Notes under the pieces: model-generated | What the model was told of the DNA's origin: nothing | Database searches by the model: none | Seen by the model: the letters and a program-made list of their open reading frames with translations, nothing else | Shown here: one piece after another, positions 36,703 through 45,863 of the stretch | Layout of the letters: each line of letters starts with the position of its first letter | Position numbering within the stretch: position 1 is the stretch's first letter | From: a bacterium | GTDB lineage: Bacteria > Bacteroidota > Bacteroidia > Chitinophagales > Saprospiraceae | Length of the DNA stretch: 64,000 nt | Direction of reading: 5' to 3' | Assembly (NCBI GenBank): GCA_024742755.1 | Contig: JANSXW010000008.1 | Span: 17,315-81,314, forward strand | Position numbers and translations under genes: made by a program

Positions 36703-37767
36703 TTACAAGTTTATTTTCCCTAAACCAATTTCTTCCGTTGGAGCAATCCACCCATCCTGTATCGTAAACAGGCTGGCAAACGGGTCATTGGTAAAATCCA
36801 GATGCCCATCCAGGTCCGCATACTCCACATTGGGGCGCGAGAGGGCAAAATGAAGCCCTGCGGCGATGCCCAGTGCGCATTCATCCAGGCAACCGACCAT
36901 GACTTCCATGCCGGCCGCCTTAGCTACCGAATTGATGTGCTGGGCTTCGGTGAGGCCGCCGACCTTCATGATTTTGATGTTGATCATATCAGAGCTGTCG
37001 TTTTTGGATAGCCTGAACACGTCATTGAGGGAACGGATGCTCTCATCGGCCATGACCGGGATTTCCACGCTGTTGACCACCTTGCGCATCGCCTCATCCT
37101 CACCGTAGGGGGTGGGCTGCTCCAGTATTTCTATCTTCGCTTCTTTGGTTTGCTCAACAAACTGCACCGATTGCGCGATACTGTACCCCTGATTGGCGTC
37201 AAAGCGGAGGGTCAGTTCCGGCCCCAGCCTCTCCCGGAGCCGGAATACTTTTTCGATGTCTTCTTCTACATTCAGCCCTCCTTTGAGCTTGAGAATACGG
37301 AAGCCTTCCTGCCAAAACTCCCTCGCAAGCCTGAGCGTTTCATCCATTGTTTCGATGCCGATGGTGATGCTGGTCTGAATCTTTTTGCGGTAGCCGCCCA
37401 GCAACTGGTACAGCGGCAACCTGGCCCTGCGCGCCATCAGGTCGTAGAGTGCCATATTCACCATGGCCAATGTGGACCGCATAAGCGGATTTTTCGCCTT
37501 GAGCTCCTCGTGGAATCGCACCATCTGGAAAGGGTCCTGCCCCTTCAGTTGCGGTATAATCAGGTGCTCAATATTGGCAATTACATCCTCTGCCGATTCA
37601 TGCGTGATGGTTTCGTCAGGTGCGGCACAGCCCCAGCCCGTCAGGCCATCTGTGGTGGTGATTTTCAGGATCACATTGTCTGCATGATCAATGGACTCAT
37701 AAGCGATGGTATAGCCCGACTTCATCTTCAGGTCAAGGCGGATGAATTCTATCTTGTCGATGGTCAT
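36703..37767 (-). CDS. Dipeptide epimerase (enolase superfamily)
   Basis: A 354-residue enolase-superfamily member with the muconate-lactonizing subgroup layout: KxK acid/base pair Lys160/Lys162, metal ligands Asp190, Glu216 and Asp241, and second-side base Lys265. DLDGHLD (about 318-324) is the substrate-binding motif of dipeptide epimerases such as L-Ala-D/L-Glu epimerase; DgcA-type N-acetyl-D-glutamate racemases are related. It epimerises an alpha-carbon of a peptide or N-acyl amino acid. ATG 37767 sits 2 bp after the creatininase stop. Last gene of the five-gene operon. Confidence 0.83.
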   Translation of the reverse strand: MTIDKIEFIRLDLKMKSGYTIAYESIDHADNVILKITTTDGLTGWGCAAPDETITHESAEDVIANIEHLIIPQLKGQDPFQMVRFHEELKAKNPLMRSTLAMVNMALYDLMARRARLPLYQLLGGYRKKIQTSITIGIETMDETLRLAREFWQEGFRILKLKGGLNVEEDIEKVFRLRERLGPELTLRFDANQGYSIAQSVQFVEQTKEAKIEILEQPTPYGEDEAMRKVVNSVEIPVMADESIRSLNDVFRLSKNDSSDMINIKIMKVGGLTEAQHINSVAKAAGMEVMVGCLDECALGIAAGLHFALSRPNVEYADLDGHLDFTNDPFASLFTIQDGWIAPTEEIGLGKINL

Positions 37768-37769
37768 GA

Positions 37770-38567
37770 TTAGTACCTGTTTTGATAGAGCTTTTCCAAA
37801 GGCGTGTTTTTGATGCTTTCCACAAATTCGACCATTTTCTCTATGGAGATTTCCCACATCTTTCTGCCCTTTTCAATCGTCGCTTTTTTGGCGTTGCCCA
37901 TAACACCGGATTCTGATATCCGCTGCGTGTGCACATACCAATTCACCCCGCGCTCGGAGGTGAAGTCAAGGTATTCATTGTTGAGGTCGAGCGTTTCGTC
38001 TACGGCCAGGTCCATGTTTACCAAATCAGGCCGTACTGCGAGCGTGGTGCTGGTTTCCAGCTCGCCTGCATGAATGTCATTAGGCGTTTCAATCAGGCTG
38101 TACAGGTCCACATCGCTGCTCTCGCCGGTATCTACGCACACAAAAATTTTAGCGTCCCGGTTGATCATTTGTGCGGCAAACGATAAGGTCGGTTTATTGT
38201 CGCCATGCCCGTTTATGATAACGATTTTCTTGATCCCGTTATGCGCCAGGCTCATACCAATATCGTACACAAAAGCAGCAAGTGCATTATTGGTGACGCT
38301 CAGTGTGCCCTTGAACGCGCTGTGATGGTAGGAGACGCCAAAGGGGATAGGCGGCAGCACAAACGGCTTGGGGTCAGCGCAGCGTTCCGCTACTTTTTCA
38401 GCCATGTAAACGGCATCGAAGTAATCCACATCCACTGGCAGATGGGGCCCATGCTGTTCGATGGCGCCGCAGGGCAGGATAGCCGTATCCACCAGTTTGA
38501 GGCGCGCTTCAATCTCTTTCCAGGTGAGGGTTTCCCAGAGGAAGTCCCTTTTGTATTTATCAGACAT
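37770..38567 (-). CDS. Creatininase-family amidohydrolase
   Basis: A 265-residue creatininase-fold protein. Metal ligands fit the family: Glu37, His39 and Asp46/Asp48 in GAIEQHGPHLPVDVDYF, His in NGHGDN (about 120), Glu in AGELETS (about 172). Relatives hydrolyse or cyclise amides (creatinine, formamide intermediates, a mycofactocin-precursor peptide). The start overlaps the PP-loop gene's stop by 8 bp, deciding ATG 38567. Probable role: hydrolysis of an amide in the operon pathway; substrate unknown. Confidence 0.82.
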   Translation of the reverse strand: MSDKYKRDFLWETLTWKEIEARLKLVDTAILPCGAIEQHGPHLPVDVDYFDAVYMAEKVAERCADPKPFVLPPIPFGVSYHHSAFKGTLSVTNNALAAFVYDIGMSLAHNGIKKIVIINGHGDNKPTLSFAAQMINRDAKIFVCVDTGESSDVDLYSLIETPNDIHAGELETSTTLAVRPDLVNMDLAVDETLDLNNEYLDFTSERGVNWYVHTQRISESGVMGNAKKATIEKGRKMWEISIEKMVEFVESIKNTPLEKLYQNRY

Positions 38568-40068
38568 CGTATTTGTATGGTTTTGAGCGTAAGAAGGAAG
38601 GGTTGAGTTCCAGTTCCTGCCAGCCATCCTTTTTTTTCTGGATGGCGCCATTGCTGTATTGGCTCAAAATGGAAAACAAGGGGGCGCGGACGTGATCAGG
38701 CAGGTCTGCCAGGTCGCTCCTTTCATTGTCAAATCGCAGTTGCATGACCCTGGGATGTTCCCGGGCCAGTTTCCTGGTGAACGCATTCGTCTCAATATGG
38801 CCTTTGGATAGCAGCAGGTGATAAAGGTGGGCAGCATCAGAGCCAATCTGCTTTACACTGGCGTTGGAAAGTTGCGCCAGGGCTGCTTTGATTTGGTCAG
38901 GGGTATACCCACAGTTTTCGGGGTGCTCCCCGAGGGCCGTAATCATGCCGGTAATCCGCCTGCACTTCTCGCATTTGCCGCAGGGGTACATGCGCTTGTC
39001 CTTTTCATGAGCGGCATGACAGCTGATTTGTTGCTTTTGCAAATCGGGATAGCGCTTCAAAAGCACCTTCATGATCAGGAGCTCTGACATGCTCCGCAGC
39101 ATGGAATACTGGTACAGGTTCCAGCCTTTCTTTTGGTAATACCGGGTAAGCGCGTTGTCAAAGTACTTGCTCTGGTCATACAGGGCCGAATAATGCGAAA
39201 TGCCATTGGTGGTTTTCCGTTCCGTGGTGTCATATTCGTCGCCTACGATGACGTTGCCCAGGCCTTTTTTCAAAGCTACCGGAAGCACCCCAAACAGAAA
39301 AACAGCAACCGTCCATAGCCGGACCGGGTAGATGTCCGCCCGGATGGAGGCATAATTGGGCCTGATAAAGGGGAGGTTTTTCACCATCCAGTTGAAGATG
39401 CGGTCACTGTTGCACCAAACCTTACCGGTGTTGGGCTCTGTTTCCCGGAAATAGCGATAGGAGTTCACCGCCGTGAACCAGTGCCTGCCGGCCTCATTCA
39501 CAAAGATGGGATAAGGCTCCCCAAATTCCTTGATCAGCCCGTAGGAAACCAGGCTGTCTTTCCCGCCACTGCTGAGTATGGCGTATTTATCTAAACCGGG
39601 CTTCACCTCATTGAAATAGCCAGGGCTGGAAGGTAATGTATCCCGGGTAAAAACAATTTTGGCTTGCGTGTACCGGTCTTGCTTTGCGGTCTGCAGCCCC
39701 CGGTAGCCTTCTGTCAAAAACGGGTTGTCGATCAGCAGTTTATTGGTCAGGATTTCGCGGCTGGTGTTTTCCACCATACTTTTGATAAACTCCTGATCCG
39801 TTTTGTCATAGAACCCGTCAAAAACCAACTCCTGGCAAAACAGGCCGTAGTTCATCGCCACCTGAGCGACCATCATGCTGGCCAGGTTCCAGTCTTCTTT
39901 CCGCTTTTTGTCAAAAGTGGGCTTGTTGTAGGTGTAAAACAGCACATTAGTAGCCGTGCTGCCATCCCGGTGAATGATTTCATAAGTAGCGGACACCCGC
40001 CCGGGCTTTACCTCCAGCTTGTGCACCCGCAGGGACTTCAGGACTACGAAATCTTTGAGTTGTATCAC
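38560..40068 (-). CDS. PP-loop ATP pyrophosphatase-family protein (MurL-like?)
   Basis: A 502-residue protein. A ~150-residue N-terminal domain precedes a PP-loop (SGGKDS at about 166-171), the ATP pyrophosphatase motif used to adenylate a carboxylate, amide or tRNA base. A Cys-rich cluster with CGKCEKCRR near 361-370 may bind zinc. Known PP-loop families differ in context; MurL, an ATP-dependent UDP-MurNAc-L-Ala-L-Glu epimerase, also joins an N-terminal domain to SGGKDS and is a speculative relative. It overlaps DUF1611 by 4 bp and the creatininase by 8 bp. Confidence 0.65.
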   Translation of the reverse strand: MIQLKDFVVLKSLRVHKLEVKPGRVSATYEIIHRDGSTATNVLFYTYNKPTFDKKRKEDWNLASMMVAQVAMNYGLFCQELVFDGFYDKTDQEFIKSMVENTSREILTNKLLIDNPFLTEGYRGLQTAKQDRYTQAKIVFTRDTLPSSPGYFNEVKPGLDKYAILSSGGKDSLVSYGLIKEFGEPYPIFVNEAGRHWFTAVNSYRYFRETEPNTGKVWCNSDRIFNWMVKNLPFIRPNYASIRADIYPVRLWTVAVFLFGVLPVALKKGLGNVIVGDEYDTTERKTTNGISHYSALYDQSKYFDNALTRYYQKKGWNLYQYSMLRSMSELLIMKVLLKRYPDLQKQQISCHAAHEKDKRMYPCGKCEKCRRITGMITALGEHPENCGYTPDQIKAALAQLSNASVKQIGSDAAHLYHLLLSKGHIETNAFTRKLAREHPRVMQLRFDNERSDLADLPDHVRAPLFSILSQYSNGAIQKKKDGWQELELNPSFLRSKPYKYDV

Positions 40069-41123
40069 TTCAGTAACTTTTTGAGTACCTCTACCAAGCC
40101 TTCGGGGCCGTGCGCCAAAACGTCAAAGGCCGGTAGCCCGGTTTCTTCCGTGATTTTTTCGCAGGCGGGAAGAATCTCATCCTCCTCCATACCCTCATGG
40201 TTGACAGTGATGGCAATGACCTTTTTTCCGGAAATCACTTCAATCGCCCGGATCTGTTCAGGCAGCGGGTGCAGTGTATAGCCGGGGAAACCGTCGTACT
40301 CCAATCTTTTTGGTGCATGCTGCAGCACCACGTAGTCGGGTCTTCCGGCCGCCAGGATTTCAAACCCGCCGGGATAAGCCGGGTTCATCAAGCTGCCCTG
40401 CCCCTCGATCACGATGAGGTCGGGCCGCTCATTTTTCCAGGCTTCGTGCGTGGCGTGCTCAATTTCGCCCGACACAAAATCGTTGATGCAGCTATCCATG
40501 ATCATGGAATACTTAGCGCCCTGCATCCAGGCGGTTTGCCCGGTGCCGATCATAGACGCTTTCAGTCCAGCCTTTCGGAAGCCATGCACGATGATCCATG
40601 CGCTCGTCCGTTTTCCAATGGCCGAATCGGTGCCCAGCACGGCAATTTTCAGGCAGTCTACTTCCTCTATTTTTCCGGTGAAGAAGTGCAGCTCATCCCG
40701 GTCGGGTGTTTTGCGGACGTCTTTTATCGTGCAGCCATGCTTTTTGGCAAGCTTGACCAGCTTCTCATCTTTCGTCAGTATGTCATGCAAGCCGGAAGTG
40801 ATATTCATGCCTTTCCGGATGGCCTTTTTGATGACCTCCTTGTCCTCAGCCGGCAGCCGGCCACCATCCGGGGCAAGCCCGACCACAAAGTTTTTGGCGC
40901 TTACCGCTTTGATCGCTGCCTTGAAGGATTTAAAAATGGGAATGCCATTGGGCCTGTTATCCAGTACCTCGCCTGCATCCTTGCCGGCGTGTTTTTCATC
41001 AATAACGCCCAGTACTTCAAAGCGCTCAGTAAAGCGGACCAGTCCGTGGGCGGTTTTGCCCTCCAGGGTATTGAACATCTTGTTGCAATAAACAAGAGCT
41101 GTTCCGTCAATCGTTTCTTTCAT
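40065..41123 (-). CDS. DUF1611 family protein (DgcN-like)
   Basis: A 352-residue DUF1611 protein: N-terminal Rossmann-like half and a C-terminal P-loop half with GTDSAIGKRTSA around residue 160 and VIEGQGSLMNPAYPGG. In marine proteobacteria a DUF1611 member, DgcN, N-acetylates D-glutamate ahead of a dipeptide-epimerase-type racemase, DgcA; the same pair is present in this operon. Whether this copy uses D-Glu is not shown. It starts 11 bp after the PLP gene and overlaps the PP-loop gene by 4 bp. Confidence 0.8.
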   Translation of the reverse strand: MKETIDGTALVYCNKMFNTLEGKTAHGLVRFTERFEVLGVIDEKHAGKDAGEVLDNRPNGIPIFKSFKAAIKAVSAKNFVVGLAPDGGRLPAEDKEVIKKAIRKGMNITSGLHDILTKDEKLVKLAKKHGCTIKDVRKTPDRDELHFFTGKIEEVDCLKIAVLGTDSAIGKRTSAWIIVHGFRKAGLKASMIGTGQTAWMQGAKYSMIMDSCINDFVSGEIEHATHEAWKNERPDLIVIEGQGSLMNPAYPGGFEILAAGRPDYVVLQHAPKRLEYDGFPGYTLHPLPEQIRAIEVISGKKVIAITVNHEGMEEDEILPACEKITEETGLPAFDVLAHGPEGLVEVLKKLLK

Positions 41124-41134
41124 TTTGCTATCGT

Positions 41135-42208
41135 TTAATATTTGGCGGTAATGACCGCTACAAAGCGGTCGTTGATAAGGCGCTGCTGCTCGTGGACATT
41201 CAGTAGTGCAATCAAGCCAGCGCAGGAGGAAGGCAGTATGCGCATGCCCTCCTTTTTGTATAGATAAGTGCTCATTTCCCTGAGTTGTTTGTCGGTCACG
41301 TGCGAAGCAAAGCCTTTGGTCTCGCGCAGGGCGTGCAGTGCTTCATCCCCGTCGAAGCTGTGCCAGTTGATCAATGCTTCGTTGATAACCGTCTCTTTGA
41401 TTTTTTTAGGGTCAATATCCTGACAAAATTCCAGGCCCTTCAGGTGGGAAGAGATGATGGGGTTTTTGTTGGCCGAGGAGCCCGCAACAAAAATGGGGAT
41501 ACGGGAGGTTTTCCCCCTTTTGTACAAGGATGCAAAACCTCTGTAAATGCCCGCCAGAACCGTGCCGTTGGATACCGGGCAGGCCAGAAACTTAGGGGCA
41601 TCGCGCAACTGATCATAAATTTCCCTGGCAATTTCAGCATAGGCCGAAATCTGCATGGGCGTGTTCGCGCCACCGGGGTTGGCATCGTACCATTCATATT
41701 CTTTGGCCATTTCGCTCGAAAAGACCACCACCTCCTCGTAGCTCCCTTTTACACGGATCAATTCTGCGCCAAAGCTTTCAATCTCTGCGGTGCGCACGGA
41801 ATGATAGCTTTCCGGCATGAACACTTTGCAGTTTATCCCTGCCAGGTGCGCCGCATAGGCACAAGCCACGCCGTAGTTGCCGCAAGTGGCAAGGGCTACC
41901 GTATCAAAGCCTCTCCTCAGGGCATCAAGCATCTGTGCAAAGGCAATGCGGTCTTTTTGGGTGCCGGAAGGGTTGTTCCCTTCGTATTTGATGAAGAGCT
42001 GCCGCAGGTCGTAGTCCCGCTCGAGGGCCCGTGCCCGGGTCAGGTTGGTATCGCCGACTTCCAGGTCTATGATGTCCTCATAGGCCTCGGTGCGTTCCAG
42101 GATGCCAAGAGTCTGATCTTTTACAATAGCGCTTAAGTTCTTTACCTCAGTCGTGTTTTTAATGACAGGGGAGGTGACGCCGTCAAGCAGGTTGTTTTTT
42201 GACTTCAT
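41135..42208 (-). CDS. PLP-dependent enzyme, threonine-synthase-like (fold type II)
   Basis: A 357-residue fold-type-II PLP enzyme. The Schiff-base Lys85 is in YEGNNPSGTQKDR, the phosphate loop around CPVSNGTVLAG, and SSCAGLIALL lies near the C-terminus. Closest in feel to threonine synthase but it lacks that enzyme's long N-terminal domain, and its neighbours are not threonine-pathway genes. Likely makes or breaks an amino acid by beta/gamma-replacement or elimination. ATG 42208; an inverted-repeat operator candidate lies 61-84 bp upstream. First gene of the five-gene operon. Confidence 0.82.
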   Translation of the reverse strand: MKSKNNLLDGVTSPVIKNTTEVKNLSAIVKDQTLGILERTEAYEDIIDLEVGDTNLTRARALERDYDLRQLFIKYEGNNPSGTQKDRIAFAQMLDALRRGFDTVALATCGNYGVACAYAAHLAGINCKVFMPESYHSVRTAEIESFGAELIRVKGSYEEVVVFSSEMAKEYEWYDANPGGANTPMQISAYAEIAREIYDQLRDAPKFLACPVSNGTVLAGIYRGFASLYKRGKTSRIPIFVAGSSANKNPIISSHLKGLEFCQDIDPKKIKETVINEALINWHSFDGDEALHALRETKGFASHVTDKQLREMSTYLYKKEGMRILPSSCAGLIALLNVHEQQRLINDRFVAVITAKY

Positions 42209-42268
42209 TTCATTGCCGCCATTTTTTCCATGGCGTATGCTCGTGTCTTTTTAAGTGAAAACGATAAC

Positions 42269-42292
42269 GTCAAATACCTGTGCTTTTGACGC
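42269..42292 (-). promoter_or_regulatory. Inverted repeat upstream of PLP/DUF1611 operon
   Basis: CGTCAAA (42269-42275) and TTTGACG (42286-42292) form a perfect 7-bp inverted repeat with a 10-bp spacer, 61-84 bp before the first gene of the operon. A repressor or activator site is likely; the regulator is unknown. Confidence 0.45.
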
Positions 42293-42428
42293 TGGAAAAG
42301 ATAAAAGGTACAGTTTGGAGGGGAAAAAAATCAGGTTTTTTTTACGTGCAGGAAAGGTAGTGGCCATTCAATGCCCGTTGCCCGGAACATTGAAGCAATT
42401 ACAAAGCTGAGGCTGCTTTGCGATAAGC

Positions 42429-45400
42429 CTACCCCGCCTCCGCATTCCGGTTGATCGCATCGATGATGCTAATGATTTTCGCCCGCTCCGTGTCATCGTC
42501 AAAAATGCCGAAGATGCCCATGTCGTGGAGGTCGGTAAAGGGTGGGCGTACGAGCATGCGCTTGTGGATCGTGCCGTTGACCGTCAGGTAGTCAATAAGG
42601 CGGTTGAGGAAGGTCATCTGATCGGCGCGCAGGCTGCTTTGGTTGAGCAAATCTGCAAAGGCTTCCTTGGCAGCCTTGGTGTCCAGCCCAACAAGACTGC
42701 GGATGAAGGTGCCGAGCGGCTGATCGCCGAGTTCCTTTTCAAGCGCTTCCCGGGCGACGGCGTCTTCTTCAAACAACAGGCGTTCCAGTTCCTGCAGTTC
42801 AGCGGCGGTAATCGGCTGATTGGTGCGTAGTTTTTGAATGGCGATGTGCTCCCGGTTTTCCCGGACGTAGCGTTCCACCCGCTGCCGGTAATTGTCCATC
42901 GGTGCCAGCCCCTGCAGCACGGTGGCTTCTTCAGCTCCTTCTATCTGATCTTTGAAATTGGTTTCGTACACTTTCCTTTCCCGCCGGGGGATGATGTGCA
43001 GCAGCCCCCGCAGCGCTTTACGGATTTCTTCGAGCGCCGGCAGCGTGGCTTCCTGCAAAAAAGTGGCATCCTGCGCCCGCTGTATGTGAGGCATCGCCTT
43101 TTGGATAGCCGGGATATTATGCATGCCTGCCAACTGACCGGCAAGGCGTTGTATTTTACGTAAGTAAGGCTCCTGTGCCTCGTCGCCTTCAATGCGCAGG
43201 GCATAAAGCTCATGCATCAGCAGGTCAAAGCGCTTGGCGGCTTCGTCCGGGTCGTCCAGCTCAATCAGCGGGCCAAGGGAGGCGGTGATGCGTTCAATTT
43301 CGCTGTTGCCCAGCTCATTCCATTGGGCCCGGTCGCGCAACGGGTCGATTTCGCCCAGCTTCATCTGTACGCGAAAGTGGTCCCGTTGCTCATAGAGCGC
43401 ACTAATAACGCTGTGGCAAAAGTCAAGCTGCTCGTGCCGAAAGGCATCAGCAGTGGCTTGTCGTTTGATCAATTGCGCGAGTTGCAAACGAGCCAGGAAA
43501 ATACGGTGCGACAGCCGCAGCGGCACATTGGTCTGCAGCCCGTCCGGATTGTGCTCAAAGAACTCCAGGTTGCCACAGAAGTCAAAAATGTAGAAAAACT
43601 GCTTGTCCTCACCGGGCGCAAAGAGATCGGGGCAAAGGCGGGTGCCGCGGCCCACCATCTGCCAGTATTTGGCGCGGGAGTAGACCGGCTTGAAAAAGAC
43701 CAGGTTGAGCAGCTCGGGGATGTCGATGCCGGTATCCAGCATATCCACCGAAACGGCGATTTGCGGGTATTTGGCGATGTCCGAGAAGTCTTCAATGAGT
43801 TGCTGCGCAAAACGATCATAGTTGTCAATGACCCGGCAAAATTTACTGCCGTACTGCGGGTACAGCTTGTCAAACCGCTGCTCGATGAGCTTGGCGTGCC
43901 GGTGGTTCTTGGCGAAGATGATGCTCTTGCCAATTTTGTCCCCACCGTCGACCCGCTGCCCCTTCTGCATCAGGTGGTCAATGACCTTGTCGATGGTATC
44001 GTGGTTGTAAAGCCAGCTGTTGATGGCCGAGGCGTCGATGTGCTCCGGGATTTCCCCGGCTTCGTCCCGGAAGGTCGCCTCGTATTCGGCCTGCTCTTCT
44101 TCCGAAAGGTCATTGTAGTGTATGCCCCGGCGTACAAACCCCAGGTTGACCTTCTCACCCCGGGGTGGCACCAGATAGCCATCGCTTACCGCTTCTTCGA
44201 TGCCGTAGGAAAAGGTTGGATTGCGCACCTCGCAGTCGAACAGCTCGTAGGTATCTTTATCGGCTTGCTCTTTAGGCGTGGCGGTCAGGCCGAGGAGGAG
44301 GGCGTCAAAGTACTCGAAGATGGCATTGTACTTTTGGTACACCGACCGGTGGGCTTCATCCACAATGATAAGGTCGAAGTGGCCGGGGGGAAACAAACGG
44401 GCATCCCCGCTGCGGGCCCCGTCTATGCGGTTCATCATGGTAGGGTAGGTGGAGAAGACCAGGCGGGTGTCCGTTTCTTCCTTCTCCTGTGTAAGGTCGA
44501 TTGCGCTCAGGTGGGGCGTGTGCTGCTTGAAAGCTTTTTTAGCCTGTTTGACCAGCGCGCTGCGGTCGGCCAGGAAGAGTACCCGTTTGACCCAATTGGC
44601 TTTGGAAAGCAGCTCCACGATAGCCGCAGCCGTCCGGGTTTTGCCGGCCCCGGTCGCCATCACCATCAGCGCAGCGCGTTTGCCGCCCCGCAATTGGCTG
44701 CCGTCTTCGGCTGCGTAAGTCTCCATCACGCGCTGTATGCCTTCCATCTGATAGTGCCGGCCGGCAATGGCGGTATTGGGCTTCAGCTTGCGGATATCCT
44801 GCCGGCTTTGCCTGCGGTCAATCAGCAGTTGCAGTTCCTCCTGGGTCAGGAAACCCGAAATGGGCCGGGCAGCGTAGAAGGCATCGTCCCAAATCCAGTT
44901 TTCATAGCCGTTGGTGAAAAAGATAATCGGCCGCTGCCCGTGCATACGCTCCAGGCAATCGGCGTAGAGTTCTGCCTGATGCTGCCCCTGATAGGCTTCC
45001 TTGCTTGTGCGCTTGGCCTCGATGACCGCCAGCGGCTTGCCATTCTGCCCCCAGAGGACATAGTCTGCATTGCCCCGCCCGGTTTTGTTGACCGCTACAG
45101 GCAGCCCGTCCACCGGGTATTCCCTCACATTAGGGGCCTCAATATCCCAGCCGGCTTCCCGCAGCAGTACGTCGATGAAGATTTCCCGGGTTTCCTTTTC
45201 GCTCAGCGCGGGCGGCGGCAGTATATCCCCGGCAGCTTTGTTTTGTGACTTGACGGCCTGCAGTGCTTCCAACTGCGCTTTCAGCCGAGTGGCTTCCTCT
45301 TCGGCCTGCAGACGGCGGCGGCGTTCCTTTTGCAGCTCTTCCACCCGCTCCTCCATATCTTCCTGCAGCCTGGACAATTGGGCGCGGCTCTTTTCTGCGG

Positions 45401-45827
45401 CTCCTTTGTCCGGTATGCAGCGGTCTTCAAAGGGAGGCACCTCTGGCCGTTCCTCACTGTACAGGCGGGCGCACCAGCCCAGGAAACGGTGCAGGTACTT
45501 GAGCATCGCCAGCGCTTTGTATTGCGTCGTTTTGCCGGTATGCACCGCATTATTGCCTTCCTTGCGGATGAGGTGCAGCTCCTGATACATGCTCGGGGGC
45601 AAAATCTCGCGGAAGGTGCGTTCGTACATACGGGAGGACAGGGCCGTATCGTAGGGCGCTTCCAGTTCCCCGTCATTTTCATACAGCCAGTTGACCATCA
45701 GCTCCAGCGTCAGGCGGCTGTAGAAGACAGAGGTGACGGGCGCGGTAATGCCGTGAGTTTCGGCTTGTTGCGCATTTTGGAATACTTCGGGCCAGCCCTC
45801 ACGGAGGAATTGGAAGTTGGAGTCCAT
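42429..45827 (-). CDS. hsdR: Type I restriction enzyme R subunit (HsdR)
   Basis: A 1132-residue type I restriction R subunit. Order: N-terminal DUF4145-like helical domain (about 30-135), coiled coil (about 145-205), PD-(D/E)XK nuclease (ADYVLWGQNGKPLAVIEAKR, around 255-272), SF2 helicase with Walker A TGAGKT (about 390), DEAH (about 488) and GLTATPK, then an EcoEI-type C-terminal domain. It translocates DNA and cuts unmethylated DNA together with HsdS and HsdM, encoded 6-12 kb away. The intervening defence genes split the operon. Confidence 0.92.
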   Translation of the reverse strand: MDSNFQFLREGWPEVFQNAQQAETHGITAPVTSVFYSRLTLELMVNWLYENDGELEAPYDTALSSRMYERTFREILPPSMYQELHLIRKEGNNAVHTGKTTQYKALAMLKYLHRFLGWCARLYSEERPEVPPFEDRCIPDKGAAEKSRAQLSRLQEDMEERVEELQKERRRRLQAEEEATRLKAQLEALQAVKSQNKAAGDILPPPALSEKETREIFIDVLLREAGWDIEAPNVREYPVDGLPVAVNKTGRGNADYVLWGQNGKPLAVIEAKRTSKEAYQGQHQAELYADCLERMHGQRPIIFFTNGYENWIWDDAFYAARPISGFLTQEELQLLIDRRQSRQDIRKLKPNTAIAGRHYQMEGIQRVMETYAAEDGSQLRGGKRAALMVMATGAGKTRTAAAIVELLSKANWVKRVLFLADRSALVKQAKKAFKQHTPHLSAIDLTQEKEETDTRLVFSTYPTMMNRIDGARSGDARLFPPGHFDLIIVDEAHRSVYQKYNAIFEYFDALLLGLTATPKEQADKDTYELFDCEVRNPTFSYGIEEAVSDGYLVPPRGEKVNLGFVRRGIHYNDLSEEEQAEYEATFRDEAGEIPEHIDASAINSWLYNHDTIDKVIDHLMQKGQRVDGGDKIGKSIIFAKNHRHAKLIEQRFDKLYPQYGSKFCRVIDNYDRFAQQLIEDFSDIAKYPQIAVSVDMLDTGIDIPELLNLVFFKPVYSRAKYWQMVGRGTRLCPDLFAPGEDKQFFYIFDFCGNLEFFEHNPDGLQTNVPLRLSHRIFLARLQLAQLIKRQATADAFRHEQLDFCHSVISALYEQRDHFRVQMKLGEIDPLRDRAQWNELGNSEIERITASLGPLIELDDPDEAAKRFDLLMHELYALRIEGDEAQEPYLRKIQRLAGQLAGMHNIPAIQKAMPHIQRAQDATFLQEATLPALEEIRKALRGLLHIIPRRERKVYETNFKDQIEGAEEATVLQGLAPMDNYRQRVERYVRENREHIAIQKLRTNQPITAAELQELERLLFEEDAVAREALEKELGDQPLGTFIRSLVGLDTKAAKEAFADLLNQSSLRADQMTFLNRLIDYLTVNGTIHKRMLVRPPFTDLHDMGIFGIFDDDTERAKIISIIDAINRNAEAG

Positions 45828-45863
45828 ATATGTCCTGCTGTTGAACTGGAAATATAGATAAAA

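Noticed and set aside
43212..45248. 678-codon open frame antisense to hsdR
   Set aside because: Shadow of the HsdR helicase; no independent motifs or start signals.
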